Source: Malachius bipustulatus (lineage: Eukaryota > Arthropoda > Insecta > Coleoptera > Melyridae). From it: a DNA stretch of 64,000 nucleotides. The stretch lies in NCBI GenBank assembly GCA_910589415.1, contig OU342630.1, forward strand, positions 24,647,867-24,711,866, written 5' to 3'. Positions 1 to 10,587 of the stretch are shown one piece after another (within the stretch, counting starts at the first letter, position 1; the number at the start of each line of letters is the position of its first letter). Made by a program: the position numbers and the translations under genes. The notes beneath the pieces were generated by a model. The model had not been told where the DNA came from. It saw only the letters and a program-made list of their open reading frames with translations, and did no database searches.

Positions 1-1271
1 TGTGCATAGGAGCCTTGAAAAGTACCCCGGTACCCGTATTATTAGCAGAGTGCTGTGAGCTTCCACTTGAGTTTAGAAGAAAAATCCTGTCATTCAGATT
101 TGTCTGCCGAATACTCAGTAGGAGTTCCATTCTCACACCAAAATTACATGAGCTTTTTATAAGTGACCTCACTCACAGTTATTGGAGCCGCAAAAGATCT
201 CCATGCCTAACCGAGGCATATGGTGACTTAACAGAATTCAAAGAAATAATACAAGTCTCTGATGTGAACCCAGTATACTCAATCAACTTTTCCCAACTTA
301 ACATCAAGACACTCTATCTTCGAGACTACTCCAACTACCCGATTCAGCTGAGGAACATCCTCTTCTCTGACGATATGAACCGTACATGCCCAGGCTATTA
401 TCAAATTTATACAGACGGATCCAAGAATGAAACTTCCACAGGATGTGCCTTCTACGATCCACAAGACAATACCACCAGAAAATGGAAACTAACTCGCCAA
501 TTCTCCATATATTCAGCAGAAATAGTGGCAATTCTCGAAGCTTTAATATATTTGGAGAAAGTAGATAAACAGTCAATGGTGATACTAACAGATAGCAAGA
601 GCTTTATTGATAAGATCAAGCATATAACCCCCTCTTCAAAGTGCACATACCTCATCCAGGGAGTTCTTGAAAAATTGTCCCATCTACAGGCAAAAGGAAA
701 GCAAATCGTATTTGCCTGGATCAAGGGGCACTCTGGCATCAGAGGCAATGAAGTAGCAGATGAAACAGCAAAATCCGCTCTACAAGACGAAGACATCGCC
801 AAATACCAGCTCACCCTTGAGGATGTAATTACAATTGGAGACAAACGTTATACCAAAAAATGGAGTGAACGTTTTCAACAGCAACAAAAGGGGCAGTATT
901 ATAAAATGATTCAACCTGATTTACCAGTCAAGTCTTGGTTCTCTCGTTGTAATTATGATAGAGTTGTGATGGTCCGAATTTGCAGACTTAGATCGGGTCA
1001 CGCATTAGCCATCTTATAAGATCGTCAGCCATCTTATTTACATAAAATTAATCTAAAAGACAACCCAAACTGTGAATGTGGTGGATTTGGAGATGCCTCT
1101 CACAAGTTGCTATCCTGTCCATTACAATCAAACTTGATAGACACTTTCTTTAAAAACCTCCCAAATATGCAACATCCCACAAATCTACCACATATGCTTT
1201 CTAAAACATCATGTCCCGACCTATACATTTACATAAGTCAACATATTGATAAATTAGGTTTAAGAATATAA
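1..1271 (+). pseudogene. LINE ORF2 C-terminal part: RNase H plus Cys/His motif (one stop codon)
   Basis: This is the carboxy end of a non-LTR retrotransposon polyprotein; the endonuclease and reverse transcriptase lie left of the window. The frame is open from base 3. RNase H motifs are visible: YTDGSKN near 410-425, the SAEIVAILEAL helix near 515-545, LTDSKSF near 585-605, and WIKGHSGIRGNEVADETAK near 718-772. A TAA at 1017-1019 interrupts the frame, yet the same frame continues to a stop at 1269-1271 and encodes a C-terminal knuckle (CECGGFGDASHKLLSCP). The stop is therefore a single nonsense mutation. The region between RT and RNase H begins with the GALKSTP block seen in I/Jockey-group elements. 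The clade call (I-like) is inference; RNase H identity is strong. Confidence 0.85.
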
Positions 1272-1359
1272 ATTGTAAGGTCACTAACGACCAGGGACCA
1301 GCGCCATGCACGCTGCATAATAGAATAAATGTAACTACCTATATGAAAAATATGAAAAA

Positions 1360-1393
<34 letters not shown>

Positions 1394-1622
1394 TTATAAC
1401 AACTATAAAAAAAAAAAAATAAATAAAATAAATAAATAAATGAATAAATAAATAAAAGAAAAAAAGAAAGAGAAAAAATGGAATAAAAAGGGCTAAAAGA
1501 AGAAGTTAACAACTACATGTAATCACACACTCGTTGCCATGTATACTTACTTGTAATATCGGGATAAACTGTGCGAATGGCGGAAGCCGTAGCCACTAAT
1601 CTGAGTAACTAACTAACTAACT
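1272..1622 (+). mobile_element. 3' UTR and tail of the left-edge LINE
   Basis: Non-coding sequence after the LINE ORF. It holds an A-rich run, a (TA)n stretch and AAAT-type low-complexity sequence at about 1353-1480. A unique block follows and ends in tandem ACTA units at about 1601-1622. Short tandem repeats at the 3' end are typical of I-type LINEs, so I place the element's 3' end near 1622. The 5' end is outside the window, so a target-site duplication cannot be tested. The A-rich stretch could instead be an internal poly(A) with a second repeat after it. Confidence 0.5.
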
Positions 1623-1805
1623 AATGTTATATGTTTATTTTAGACAGCCGTCAAATAATGCTGAAATTTTTTCATCAATATGAGAATGACAAAATGACAC
1701 ATTATTTATGTCTACTGGGAATCGTTCGGGAAGTATTTTGCGACCTATAAAGTTTCCTTGCGTCATTTTTATGATATTTATTTCGATTTTTTCGATAAAG
1801 TTGTC

Positions 1806-1956
1806 TGAAAAACGTTGTAGGCATCTCGAGCGCGAAATTATGATGTTTTCGAATGAGTTGTTTCGGCTTTCGCCTCTACAAAAAAGCTCTCATTCTCAAG
1901 CGTCAAAGTTCAATAATTTCGCGCACGAGATACCTACATAGATTTTTAGAATGTCT
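1806..1956. repeat. Imperfect hairpin (foldback)
   Basis: Bases about 1807-1843 (containing TAGGCATCTCGAGCGCGAAA) pair imperfectly with about 1909-1955 (containing TTTCGCGCACGAGATACCTA), around a loop of about 65 bases. No transposase or clear target duplication is visible. It may be the core of a small foldback MITE. Confidence 0.55.
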
Positions 1957-2607
1957 GTGAGGAGAAAAAATAAGATTGGTTCTTACAGTTGGCGTTTAAA
2001 TTGATTAAATTTTATTAAATTTAATTTAAATAAGCTCAAATTGTCAAGTTCAAGACAGTGTGCAGGTGTGCAGCGAAAACGGCTCAAGATATAGGAAAAC
2101 AGCATACATTTCCCTATTTTCTTTTGAACAATTACCATTTAAATATCTGTTAAAAAGTCTCAGGTCCGTTACCTTCCTTTAGTGTTCAATACTATAAATT
2201 TTTAGTCAAAGTAGGGTTCACGATTATAAGAATGGTCCTTTTCTGGATGGAGTCAAGTAATTCCAGCGTATGATTCCGAGCTGAGCTTCAAACATGTGAA
2301 CAGTAGATACTCCAAGAATGATCGAATTTGAGCATCGTATAAGAGGAGAAGCTGTTCAGCTAATTTTGACGAGTCTTGAAGCGATGCATGGTAAAGCGCT
2401 AATGGAAACCGACCTTATCCCCGGGAACACCATCCATGCATGCTTTAGTTTCTCACCCCATAGACCAGAATCTTTGGTCCAGCAAAGAAATGTCAGCTCT
2501 TTAATTAAAGCAACTTCATTTCGACTAAGTTTTCTGTCTCTACCATTCATGATTGTATCGTTCAGAAAAACGTAATTATCGTCCATCAATTTTCTTTCTT
2601 ATTTATA
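1957..2607. other. No recognisable gene
   Basis: AT-rich sequence. Short open frames at 2318-2589 on both strands overlap each other and match nothing I recognise. A stretch near 2075-2130 resembles the arm of the foldback at 55768-55992 (an ACGGCTC-AAGATAT theme), so at least part is dispersed repeat. Confidence 0.4.
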
Positions 2608-3210
2608 ATGTCAACTCGACCGTAAAGTACCGAACTACTCCCAGTATATCTTTCTAAATGAACGTTAATTTGAAAATCTGACTAATATGAGGAAATTTTC
2701 GCTTATTTTTGTCGTTAATTAGTTCTGCAAAAAAAATCATAGAGTTTGTTTCTGCGATCCACCAATGCTAAATGGACCGTGAACTTCAACCCGTACCTAT
2801 ACAATGGCAAATAAACATTTCATTGAAAATCCGACTAATGAATGAAAAAAAAAACAAAAGAATTGGGGTGCAAAAAACAACAATTTCAATAATTTTTCTT
2901 TCTGCTACTCATTATTGCCAACTCGACCGTAAATTTATAACTACTCCCAGTATATTTTTCTAAACAGACTTTTAAATGAAAATCTGACTAATTCAGAAAT
3001 GGCCGCTCGTGGTTAGTTGGTTTTGAAAAAAAAAATCATAAATGTTCATTCTGCGTCCCACTAATGCCAAATCGACCGTAAAGTTACCTGAAGTTTATTA
3101 TATAATGCCAAACTTATCGCAGAATTAGCCCTACTATCCGTATACACTGTGTCTCTTGAATTTCTGGACATAGGAAATTCCCATGTTAAAATAAACTATT
3201 GTAAATATTG
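2608..3210. repeat. Degenerate tandem array, period about 150 bp, four units
   Basis: The landmark AAnTCGACCGTAAA (or a near variant) recurs at 2608, 2765, 2915 and 3064, spacings of 157, 150 and 149 bases. Other landmarks repeat in phase: ACTACTCCCAGTATAT near 2634 and 2940, GAAAATCTGACTAAT and its variants, and an A-run followed by ATCATA. Units have diverged and carry indels. This looks like an old satellite-like tandem array rather than coding sequence. Confidence 0.7.
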
Positions 3211-3838
3211 GCTCTCCTAATCATTTTACAGTAAAATTTCAAATGTAAAACTTCTTAAGGAAAAACAGCTGATTCTTGTGCTATAATTGGATTTTCATTT
3301 GGTTCATCCGTTTTCGAGAAAATCAGGGAAAAGTGAACGGTTTTTCGTAGTTTTCAAAGGTTGCTTTGCTTTTGACAGATAATGCAAAAATTATTAATTG
3401 TCAATAACAAACTGATTGTTAAAAAGTAATGCATTCATCATTAAAACTTTAAGTGGCAAAGTATAACTTTTTAAAGAAAGACTTGTTTATAAAAATGAAT
3501 TATTACACCATTGAAGAAAAAGTAAAATTTATTGAATGACATTACTCTATGGCAATTCACTTGAAATATTAGAGATTTGTTATTATCTTATTAGCATTAT
3601 CTGTCAAAAGCAAAGCAACCTTGAAAAACTACGAAAAACAGTTCAGTTTTTCCTGATTTTCTCGAAAACGGATGAACCAAATAAAAATAGAATTGTATCA
3701 TATGAAGCAGCTTTTTTTCCTTAAGAAGTTTTACATTTGACATTTTACTGTATAATAATTAGGGGAGCCAATATTTACAATACCTAGTTTATTTTAACAT
3801 GGAAATTCCCTAGGTCCAGAAATTCAAGAGACCGTGTA
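3143..3838. mobile_element. Foldback MITE with about 250-bp inverted arms
   Basis: The left end (TACACTGTGTCTCTTGAATT) is inverted at the right end (AATTCAAGAGACCGTGTA). Complementarity continues inward through the TTTCTGGAC, AATATTTAC and TCGTTTTCCGAGAAAATC-type blocks to a TTTGACAGATAATGC/GCATTATCTGTCAAA pair about 240 bases in. The spacer (about 3400-3590) has no transposase. The element most likely moved using a transposase encoded elsewhere. A TA at each edge fits a Tc1/mariner-type insertion but is weak evidence alone. Confidence 0.8.
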
Positions 3839-3947
3839 TTATATTCATTAATAAGCGTTCAATTAAAGATAATGACTTAAGAAATTGTCGCTTATTTGTC
3901 GAGAATTTGTTGTTAAAAATAGTATATTCTGTATCAAGGGCGGAAAG

Positions 3948-4035
3948 AAGTTCATTTCGGCGAGTATGAAGTTATCGGGCCGAGCGGAGCGTAGCGGAGC
4001 GAGGGTTGATTGAATAAGAGCTGAAATGGACTTCG
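3948..4035. repeat. Hairpin with a GAGCGGAGCG-type loop
   Basis: GAAGTTCATTTC (3949-3960) pairs with GAAATGGACTTC (about 4023-4034). Between them lies a purine/GC-rich core, AGCGGAGCGTAGCGGAGCGA (3983-4002), very unlike the AT-rich surroundings. A near-identical core with its own flanking inverted repeat occurs at 59085-59170. Function unknown. Confidence 0.6.
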
Positions 4036-4059
4036 GATCCGGCCGAGATATAGACGCTA

Positions 4060-4562
4060 TTTTTTAGCGCATCGCGTTAGAACACTGAATACTTTGGCTT
4101 GTTAGCTTGTTACGAATATGTAGTGGCATACAAATTAATTCGCTGTCAGTGTAATTTTCCTGTCTAGCGTTCATTTTGTTGCTTTATTGACGAAACCTCA
4201 GAAACTAGTAACCCTCGTTAATCGTTATAATTAGATAGGTACCTACCTGTTATTATTATATTTCCAGCTCGTTTAGACTTGATTGAAATATGCGCTATCG
4301 TGGTCTCGGTAGTTGTCAGCTGTGTGCTTGAATTTCGCTGCCGAGCTCTTACCTGCCTCGTAATCACTAACTGATAACAGCCTACAGTAGTATAGTAACG
4401 ACTAAATCTGTCTGCCCCAGGACCAGAAAAAACGTTCGTTGCTGTGCTGGAATATTTTGTACGCTTGGAAGCGAGCCGCTATTGCATGTAGGCTGCAATA
4501 TGCGTCATTCCGCCGGCTAAAGCTACTGAAAAATCGTCTTTCAGAGGCGATGCGCTAAAAAA
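4060..4562. mobile_element. Candidate MITE with 16-bp terminal inverted repeats
   Basis: TTTTTTAGCGCATCGC at 4060-4075 is exactly inverted as GCGATGCGCTAAAAAA at 4547-4562, enclosing about 500 bases with no coding frame. A chance exact 16-bp inverted match over this distance is unlikely. I could not identify a clear target-site duplication, so superfamily and exact ends are open. Confidence 0.5.
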
Positions 4563-5474
4563 GTTATTTTTCATATATTTTTTGCGACCAACTGATGCCG
4601 CAATAGATCGACTTATTTAAAATGCAAAATTCAAATAAAAATTATTGATTAAATGAGTTTTTTTTTTAATTTATTTAATCGACAAAATGAGCTGGTTAAC
4701 ACCCATAATTACATTTTGTTTAATGTTAACTATTATTATTATTAGGTAATTAAACAACGAATCAATAATGTATTAAGTACATCTACATATAAAAACAAAA
4801 TTAAATCTCCTGTAAGCTGACTTTTTTTTATAATAATAGGTAAATATAAAAGCACTTCGGTCCAGAATCAAAAAGATATTTCAAACATTGAAAATAATGG
4901 CTGCAATTTTGGGCGATTATACAAAAGTAGAGAATACATGCTGTTTGAAGACGCATTTTCTATGGTTTCTTTTTTGTTGTTTTAAAGTTGTTGTTCTTAA
5001 AAAAAAAGTTGTTACTTACTACTTTTTTTTTCAAAGTTTTTGTGGAAGCCTACTAAATGCTGTAACATTCTATTCGAGTACATGTTTATATTGTAACGGT
5101 TCTTTTGTCACCGTCAGAGTTTGTGGCAGAGTTACATTCATTTTCAAATAAATAAAATTTTTATTCATTTTCGCTGTAGGTAGTAATAGATATTTCTGGA
5201 ACGCACTGTACACAATGCTTTCATGAACGCTTGGTGTCGAGAGGTAGGTAGGTTGCATTATACACCGATCGGTGGCGACACTGCCATTCGGACTTCCCGA
5301 AGTGCTTCGTTTTCATTCGTAGCATCTGCAAGGAGGGGAACAATTGATATTAGCATTAGTGGTGATTGGATTCCTGTTAAAAAATTTAAAACAGACCTCC
5401 TGTTTTGATTTAATTGTTCAAATCGATAAAATGTCTCACTACTAGTAGGCAACCCCTCGCCCGCTCAGTAGGTA
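4563..5474. other. No recognisable gene
   Basis: AT-rich DNA with short unrecognised frames. Segment 5220-5350 is less AT-rich and has a consensus-like splice donor nearby (GTAAGT near 5471), but no coherent reading frame links to it. Confidence 0.4.
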
Positions 5475-6700
5475 AGTGTGGAACATTCACTGTAGTGCCA
5501 CTTGTTATTTTGCAGCACCGGTGGAAGTCAAGTGCAAGATGGCTGATTTAATTTAATTTCTAAATTTCATCAGTTTATTACTGTTTATATTATTAACTGT
5601 TGCTTTTGCTTTATAATTATTACATTATTGACGGTGAGTTCTCGAGAGTGTTGAAGGTTCTTTTTTTTTAATAACCTCAATTTTTTTTATCATGTGAAGT
5701 GGTTGAGCTATTTAATTTAACACGAGGCACTCTCGAGGATTCGCACCGATTATCATTATTACGCTGATTCTGAAGTGTTCCGATCTGCTCTAGGGAGTTC
5801 GCCCTTTTTCTATGGATGCCTTAAAATCACTACCAGAAGACCATCAAGACCATAGCAGCCAGATCATGACCGGGAGGACTCCCAGGCAGCACGGTGCCAT
5901 GCACCGACGGCAAGCCCAGCACTACCACCAGCATCTCCGTTATTTCATGGCAGATCCTCGAGAAGTCGTGTTGAACACCACCTGCTTTACAAAGCTTAGT
6001 ACATAGTTCAACCCTTCACTGGCATACCTAGCCTGGTTGCTATTTTCATTTTTCAATTAATTGCTTTTTTAACCTCATTTCACCTCCAGGGCTCTAGTGC
6101 CTCATTATGTCAATAATTTTTGCAGTTTGTATCTTTTATTTAATAAAGCAATTTTTTAATTATTAATATCGCCCCCACACGTCATCGTGTGGGTTTCAAT
6201 GTCATTGTTCTACGTATAATCATTTTATCTTTCTTGTTTAATAATAATTGCATAATTTCTATAAATCACCTATTTTATTATTATAATCATTTCATAATTT
6301 CTGTGAATTTGATATTTTATTGTTAATTATATACCTACCTGTGATATCATTTGTAATTTACCATCAATTGCAATTTTTTTATTTTTTGTGATATTTGAAT
6401 TTATTCCATTTAATTGTTCCAAATATCTTTATTATCTATTTTATTGTCTATTTATATTAATTACTTTAATAAAAACTGTTAAAATTTGCTTGTGAATTTT
6501 CTTCGACCTGTGACGTTGTTCATTTATGTGCATTGCCATAACAATAGTTAAATTTTCATTTTGAGCTAGTTGGCTCAATAATAGCATTCCTTAATTCCCC
6601 GCAAATTGCTCGGGGTGGAACGGAGGGTTATAATAACGATGTTTTTTTCTCAAAATCAAATTTCCAATACATGACTTACGAATGGCGACTCAACCCCCAT
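5475..6700 (+). other. Possible LTR-retrotransposon remnant (LTR plus primer-binding-like site)
   Basis: A TGTGGAAC start near 5475, a polyadenylation-type AATAAA near 6142, and two stem-loops (CCCACACG-TCAT-CGTGTGGG at 6174-6193; a CCCCG/CGGGG stem near 6598-6617) precede a TGGCGACTCAACCCC string near 6683. That position and TGG start would suit a tRNA primer-binding site just after an LTR. No second LTR or gag/pol frame is seen; the downstream side meets the LOA-like LINE at 6780. A short frame at 5812-6003 is unrecognised. An old 5' UTR or unrelated DNA is equally possible. Confidence 0.25.
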
Positions 6701-6872
6701 TCACCCTATATAATATAGCGTATAAAAATCATACCTATACATATAACAAAAAAAGTTAGCTACAAAATTGAGGATAGGTTAGTTTAGTTTAGTTTAGTTA
6801 TATAATGAGTGGGTCGATTAGTGACACCTCCACTGCGACCAAGCGGTCTATTGTGGCTCATACCTAAGTACT

Positions 6873-9800
6873 TTACATCCACTCTAGCAGGCCACTGCTT
6901 TTTAAAAAGCTAATGACCTTAGATGGTGTGAATGTATCCAGGTCTCTCGGAGAGAGAAGTACTTTTCCGAACGTTGAGTGCCTGGTTCTTCCCAAGGCGG
7001 GGCAGTTGCATAGAACATGCTCTGCTGTTTCTACATCCTCCAAACACAGGCGACATTCTGCGTTATCGGCTAGATTCATCCTGTGTAAGTGGTGGTTCAC
7101 TTTGCAGTGTCCTGTGTATAGGCCTATTAGGGCCCTTAGGTCAGTCCTTTTGAGTTCCAGTAGCTTTTTAGCTCTGTTTCTCGAGGGTCCCTCAATGAAG
7201 GTCTTAGAGTGAGTTAATCCTGGTAGAGTTTGCCAGTACCGAAGTACCTTGTTTTCCGCCCAGGTGTCTATTGTTGTTTTGGCAGTATTTGAGGATATGC
7301 CAAGAGCAGGTTCCGGTCCTGTAAATTTGGATTCAGTTGCTCTTCTAGCCAGAGAGTCGGCTATTTCGTTCTCTCCAAGGCCGGAGTGACCTGGAATCCA
7401 GACCAGAGTCAAGTTATTGTTTTTAGCTACCTCATTGAGTGCTGCTTGACAGTTCCATACTAGTTTGGAATTGCAACGAATGGAGCAAAGGGCTTTTAGG
7501 GCCGCTTGGCTATCTGAGAAGATTTTAATTGTTTTCCGCGTGCAGTGCGTTTCATCCAGCATCTGCGCGCTGAGTACAATGGCATAAATTTCTGCCTGAC
7601 ATATTGTTGCGTACTGACCCAGGTTTGCAAAGAATTCTCGTCTTGACCCAGCGTCGTACGCTCCGGATCCAACTCCCGTTGGAGTCTTTGAACCGTCGGT
7701 AAACCATGTGAGGTCTGCTTTGAGGAGGTCGTTTGAGTTACGCTCCCATTCGTCTCTGCTTGGAAAGAGGACGTTGTATGCAGTGCAGTGGTTTGTTGTG
7801 TATGGCATCATGTCTGAGGGCATACCCAGAAGACTGTGACTTTGAGTGTCGTCCAGTAGACTGGTCCGTTCCATGACACAAGCCATTTGTGTGCTTCGTG
7901 CTACCTGTAGTAGTCTGTACGTTGTCCATCTGGCCTCTCTTTCCAAGTATATATGGAGTGGAGGAAGGTCCAGAAGTATTTCCATAGCCGCCGACGGTGT
8001 GGTGCTCATTGCTCCACTGATTGCCAGGCATGCTTGTCTTTGCAGACTTGACAGCTTCATTTTGGCCAAGGCTTGTAAGCCTTTGGACCACCAAGCTACA
8101 CAGCCATATGCGATCATTGGTCTAATGATCGTTACATATATCCAGTGTATTTGCTTGGGACCAGTGCCCCAAGTTCTTCCACAGATCTTTTTGCAACTCC
8201 ATAGGGAGAGCTTTGCTCTGTGGATAATCTTTTCCAGATGGGAGTTCCATAGTAGCTTCCTATCAAGTGTGATACCTAGATATTTAGCCTCCTCCGCAAA
8301 TGGTATAACTACTCCTTGAAGAGTAGGTGGTATAAGGTCTTCCAGCCTTTTTCGTCTAGTGAATGGTACTATAACAGTTTTGCGAGGATTTACAGACATC
8401 TGCTCCCTCTCGCACCACTGATACGTGACTTGAAGAACTTCCTGGAGGACATTGGATATTGTCCTCTCGGAGTTTCCTTTAATCATTATTACAAGGTCAT
8501 CCGCATATGCTTGAACCTCAACTCTCCATAGGGAGAGGATCGCCAGCAGGTCGTCTACAAGAAGGGTCCATAGTAGGGGGGAGAGTACTCCTCCCTGTGG
8601 GCACCCTCTCCCCGGCCTGAAACTGACTTCAACTCCTCCCATCGAGGTCGTTATCATCCTACTATCTAGCATATTACGGATCCAGCCGTTTATGACCGGT
8701 TCTATTCCTCTGGAAACTGCTGCTTCATACAGTGAGTTTGGTAATGCATTGTTAAATGCTCCTTCTATGTCGAGGAAGACTCCCACCATGATCTCTTTGT
8801 TGTCAAGAGACTTGGTGATCTTCCCCACGAGGTTATTAAGTGCCAAATCGGTTGATTTGCCAGCTTGATAGGCATACTGGTGCACATTCAGAGGGTGTGA
8901 AACTAAGACACTCCTCCTGATGTGTACATCCAGTATTCTCTCTAGACTTTTCAGTATAAAGGATGTAAGGCTAATGGGTCTGAATGACTTAGGGTGTGGC
9001 TCTGTACGGCCCACTTTGGGAACGTACACCACCCTTGTTGCCGCCCAGCTGGATGGAATGTAGTTCCATGCCAGACTAGCCCTGAATAATTTTATAAGAG
9101 AGGGCGTCAGTATCTTTATGCCCCTTTGTAATAGGGCAGGAAAGATGCCGTCCTCTCCAGGTGTCTTGAAAGGCTGAAAAGTTTTTACAGCGTTTTCAAT
9201 TGCCTTGGCTGTAATGATCGAGCGGCAGACTTTCCATTCCGATTTTTGAGGTCGATTTATACGTCCTCCGGAATTCAGCTGCCACTGATTGTACAGAGGC
9301 GAGCTACCTGGGAAGTGATTTTCCTTTAGGAGTTCTAACGTTTCCTTTTCTGAGTCCGTAAATGAACCGTCTGGTCGTTTTATCGAGCCAAATGGCTGTG
9401 TCGGATCTCTTGAGAGAATCTTGTGAATTCTGGCGCTGCGGGGCAAATCATGGATGCTCTCGCAGAACCTTCTCCAGGACTCTCTTTTAGATCGTCTGAT
9501 CTCTTTGTAGTACTCCGTTAGCTTAGTTCTGTATTCATCCCAGTTACCCATCTCTTTAGCTCGATTGAAGAGTCGTCGAACTTCTTTTCTTCTTTTCTCT
9601 AGGTCTTTGTTCCACCAGTCGACTTTCCTGTCGTTTCTCTTCGTTTTTGGTGGACAGTTTTCGTGATAGGCTGATATTATTGCGTTCCGGACTTGTTCCG
9701 CCGCAATTTCAATATCATCACGATTTTTTATTGTGGGGATAACGGTCTCAAGTCCAGTCTGGAGGGATTTTTCATATCCGCTCCAGTCTGTTCTTTTTGG

Positions 9801-10559
9801 ATCACGATATTCCACAATAGGTCTATGACCTATTTCGATGTCGAACACTATTTGTCTATGGTCTGAGCAGGAAGGTTCAGAGGATACCTGCCAGTTGGTT
9901 ATCCTATTGCTTATAAAGTTTGAGCTGAATGTTATATCTAGTACCTCCTGTCTATTTTTTGTGACGAAGGTTGGTTTGGAGCCGATGTTATTCACAATAA
10001 GTTTTTCACCTATTATAAAGTTATAGAGCGACTCACCTCTTTCGTTGATGTCCGTGCTCCCCCAAGCTAGGTGGTGCGAGTTTGCGTCACATCCAACGAT
10101 AAGTTGTAGGTTGTTCCCACGACAATAGGCGACCAGATTTCGCACTATTGTAGGAGGAGGTTGTTCGGCAGATCTATCTCCCGGGAAGTATGCTGAGCAG
10201 ACGATTAATTCCGTTCTGCTGTTCCCCACCGGGAGAGTAACTTTGACTGTCGTAATGTCTCGGGCGCAGTAGTCTGAAAGGACATAGAAGTTTAGGTTGT
10301 TCTTGACCAAGATGCAGGCTCTCGGCGAATGCTCTGAGCCGACTGCTATCACCTTGGCAGATAAGTTTCCCAGGCCTCTTATTTTGCCAGACTTGTCCAG
10401 CCATGGTTCCTGGAGTAGCGCAATGTCAAATTGCTCTCTTATGAACCTCCTGCCAAGAACATAACTTGCTGCTGTGGCATGTTGGAGGTTGAGTTGTATA
10501 CATTTTATGTGGGAATTGTGGAGGGGAAATTGGGTGGTAGATTGGGATGTTAGGCACAT
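6873..10559 (-). CDS. LOA-like LINE ORF2: endonuclease / reverse transcriptase / RNase H
   Basis: About 1,228 residues from ATG 10559 (MCLTSQS); the frame stays open upstream to beyond 10637, overlapping the end of ORF1 in the +1 frame. Domains: an AP-like endonuclease over the first ~240 residues (CIQLNLQHA, LLQEPW, GCDANSHHLAWG, SCSDHRQIVFDI); reverse transcriptase centred on FRPISL, VFLDIEGAFNN, GCPQGGVLSPLLW and the catalytic AYADDLVIM near residue 685; RNase H with FTDGSK near residue 954, QAEIYAI, FSDSQAA and WIPGHSGLGENEIADSLA; and a C-terminal CRLCLEDVETAEHVLCNC motif. The enzyme nicks target DNA and reverse transcribes the element RNA there. No stop or frameshift was noticed. The start is uncertain because of the C19 tract 9-27 bases upstream of the chosen ATG. 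Confidence 0.92.
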   Translation of the reverse strand: MCLTSQSTTQFPLHNSHIKCIQLNLQHATAASYVLGRRFIREQFDIALLQEPWLDKSGKIRGLGNLSAKVIAVGSEHSPRACILVKNNLNFYVLSDYCARDITTVKVTLPVGNSRTELIVCSAYFPGDRSAEQPPPTIVRNLVAYCRGNNLQLIVGCDANSHHLAWGSTDINERGESLYNFIIGEKLIVNNIGSKPTFVTKNRQEVLDITFSSNFISNRITNWQVSSEPSCSDHRQIVFDIEIGHRPIVEYRDPKRTDWSGYEKSLQTGLETVIPTIKNRDDIEIAAEQVRNAIISAYHENCPPKTKRNDRKVDWWNKDLEKRRKEVRRLFNRAKEMGNWDEYRTKLTEYYKEIRRSKRESWRRFCESIHDLPRSARIHKILSRDPTQPFGSIKRPDGSFTDSEKETLELLKENHFPGSSPLYNQWQLNSGGRINRPQKSEWKVCRSIITAKAIENAVKTFQPFKTPGEDGIFPALLQRGIKILTPSLIKLFRASLAWNYIPSSWAATRVVYVPKVGRTEPHPKSFRPISLTSFILKSLERILDVHIRRSVLVSHPLNVHQYAYQAGKSTDLALNNLVGKITKSLDNKEIMVGVFLDIEGAFNNALPNSLYEAAVSRGIEPVINGWIRNMLDSRMITTSMGGVEVSFRPGRGCPQGGVLSPLLWTLLVDDLLAILSLWRVEVQAYADDLVIMIKGNSERTISNVLQEVLQVTYQWCEREQMSVNPRKTVIVPFTRRKRLEDLIPPTLQGVVIPFAEEAKYLGITLDRKLLWNSHLEKIIHRAKLSLWSCKKICGRTWGTGPKQIHWIYVTIIRPMIAYGCVAWWSKGLQALAKMKLSSLQRQACLAISGAMSTTPSAAMEILLDLPPLHIYLEREARWTTYRLLQVARSTQMACVMERTSLLDDTQSHSLLGMPSDMMPYTTNHCTAYNVLFPSRDEWERNSNDLLKADLTWFTDGSKTPTGVGSGAYDAGSRREFFANLGQYATICQAEIYAIVLSAQMLDETHCTRKTIKIFSDSQAALKALCSIRCNSKLVWNCQAALNEVAKNNNLTLVWIPGHSGLGENEIADSLARRATESKFTGPEPALGISSNTAKTTIDTWAENKVLRYWQTLPGLTHSKTFIEGPSRNRAKKLLELKRTDLRALIGLYTGHCKVNHHLHRMNLADNAECRLCLEDVETAEHVLCNCPALGRTRHSTFGKVLLSPRDLDTFTPSKVISFLKSSGLLEWM

Positions 10560-10587
10560 GAAGGGTATGGGGGGGGGGGGGGGGGGG

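Noticed and set aside
452..844. 130-codon minus-strand frame
   Set aside because: Antisense to the RNase H motifs of the left-edge LINE.
7846..8319. 157-codon plus-strand frame within LOA ORF2
   Set aside because: Antisense shadow of the RT-to-RNase H linker.
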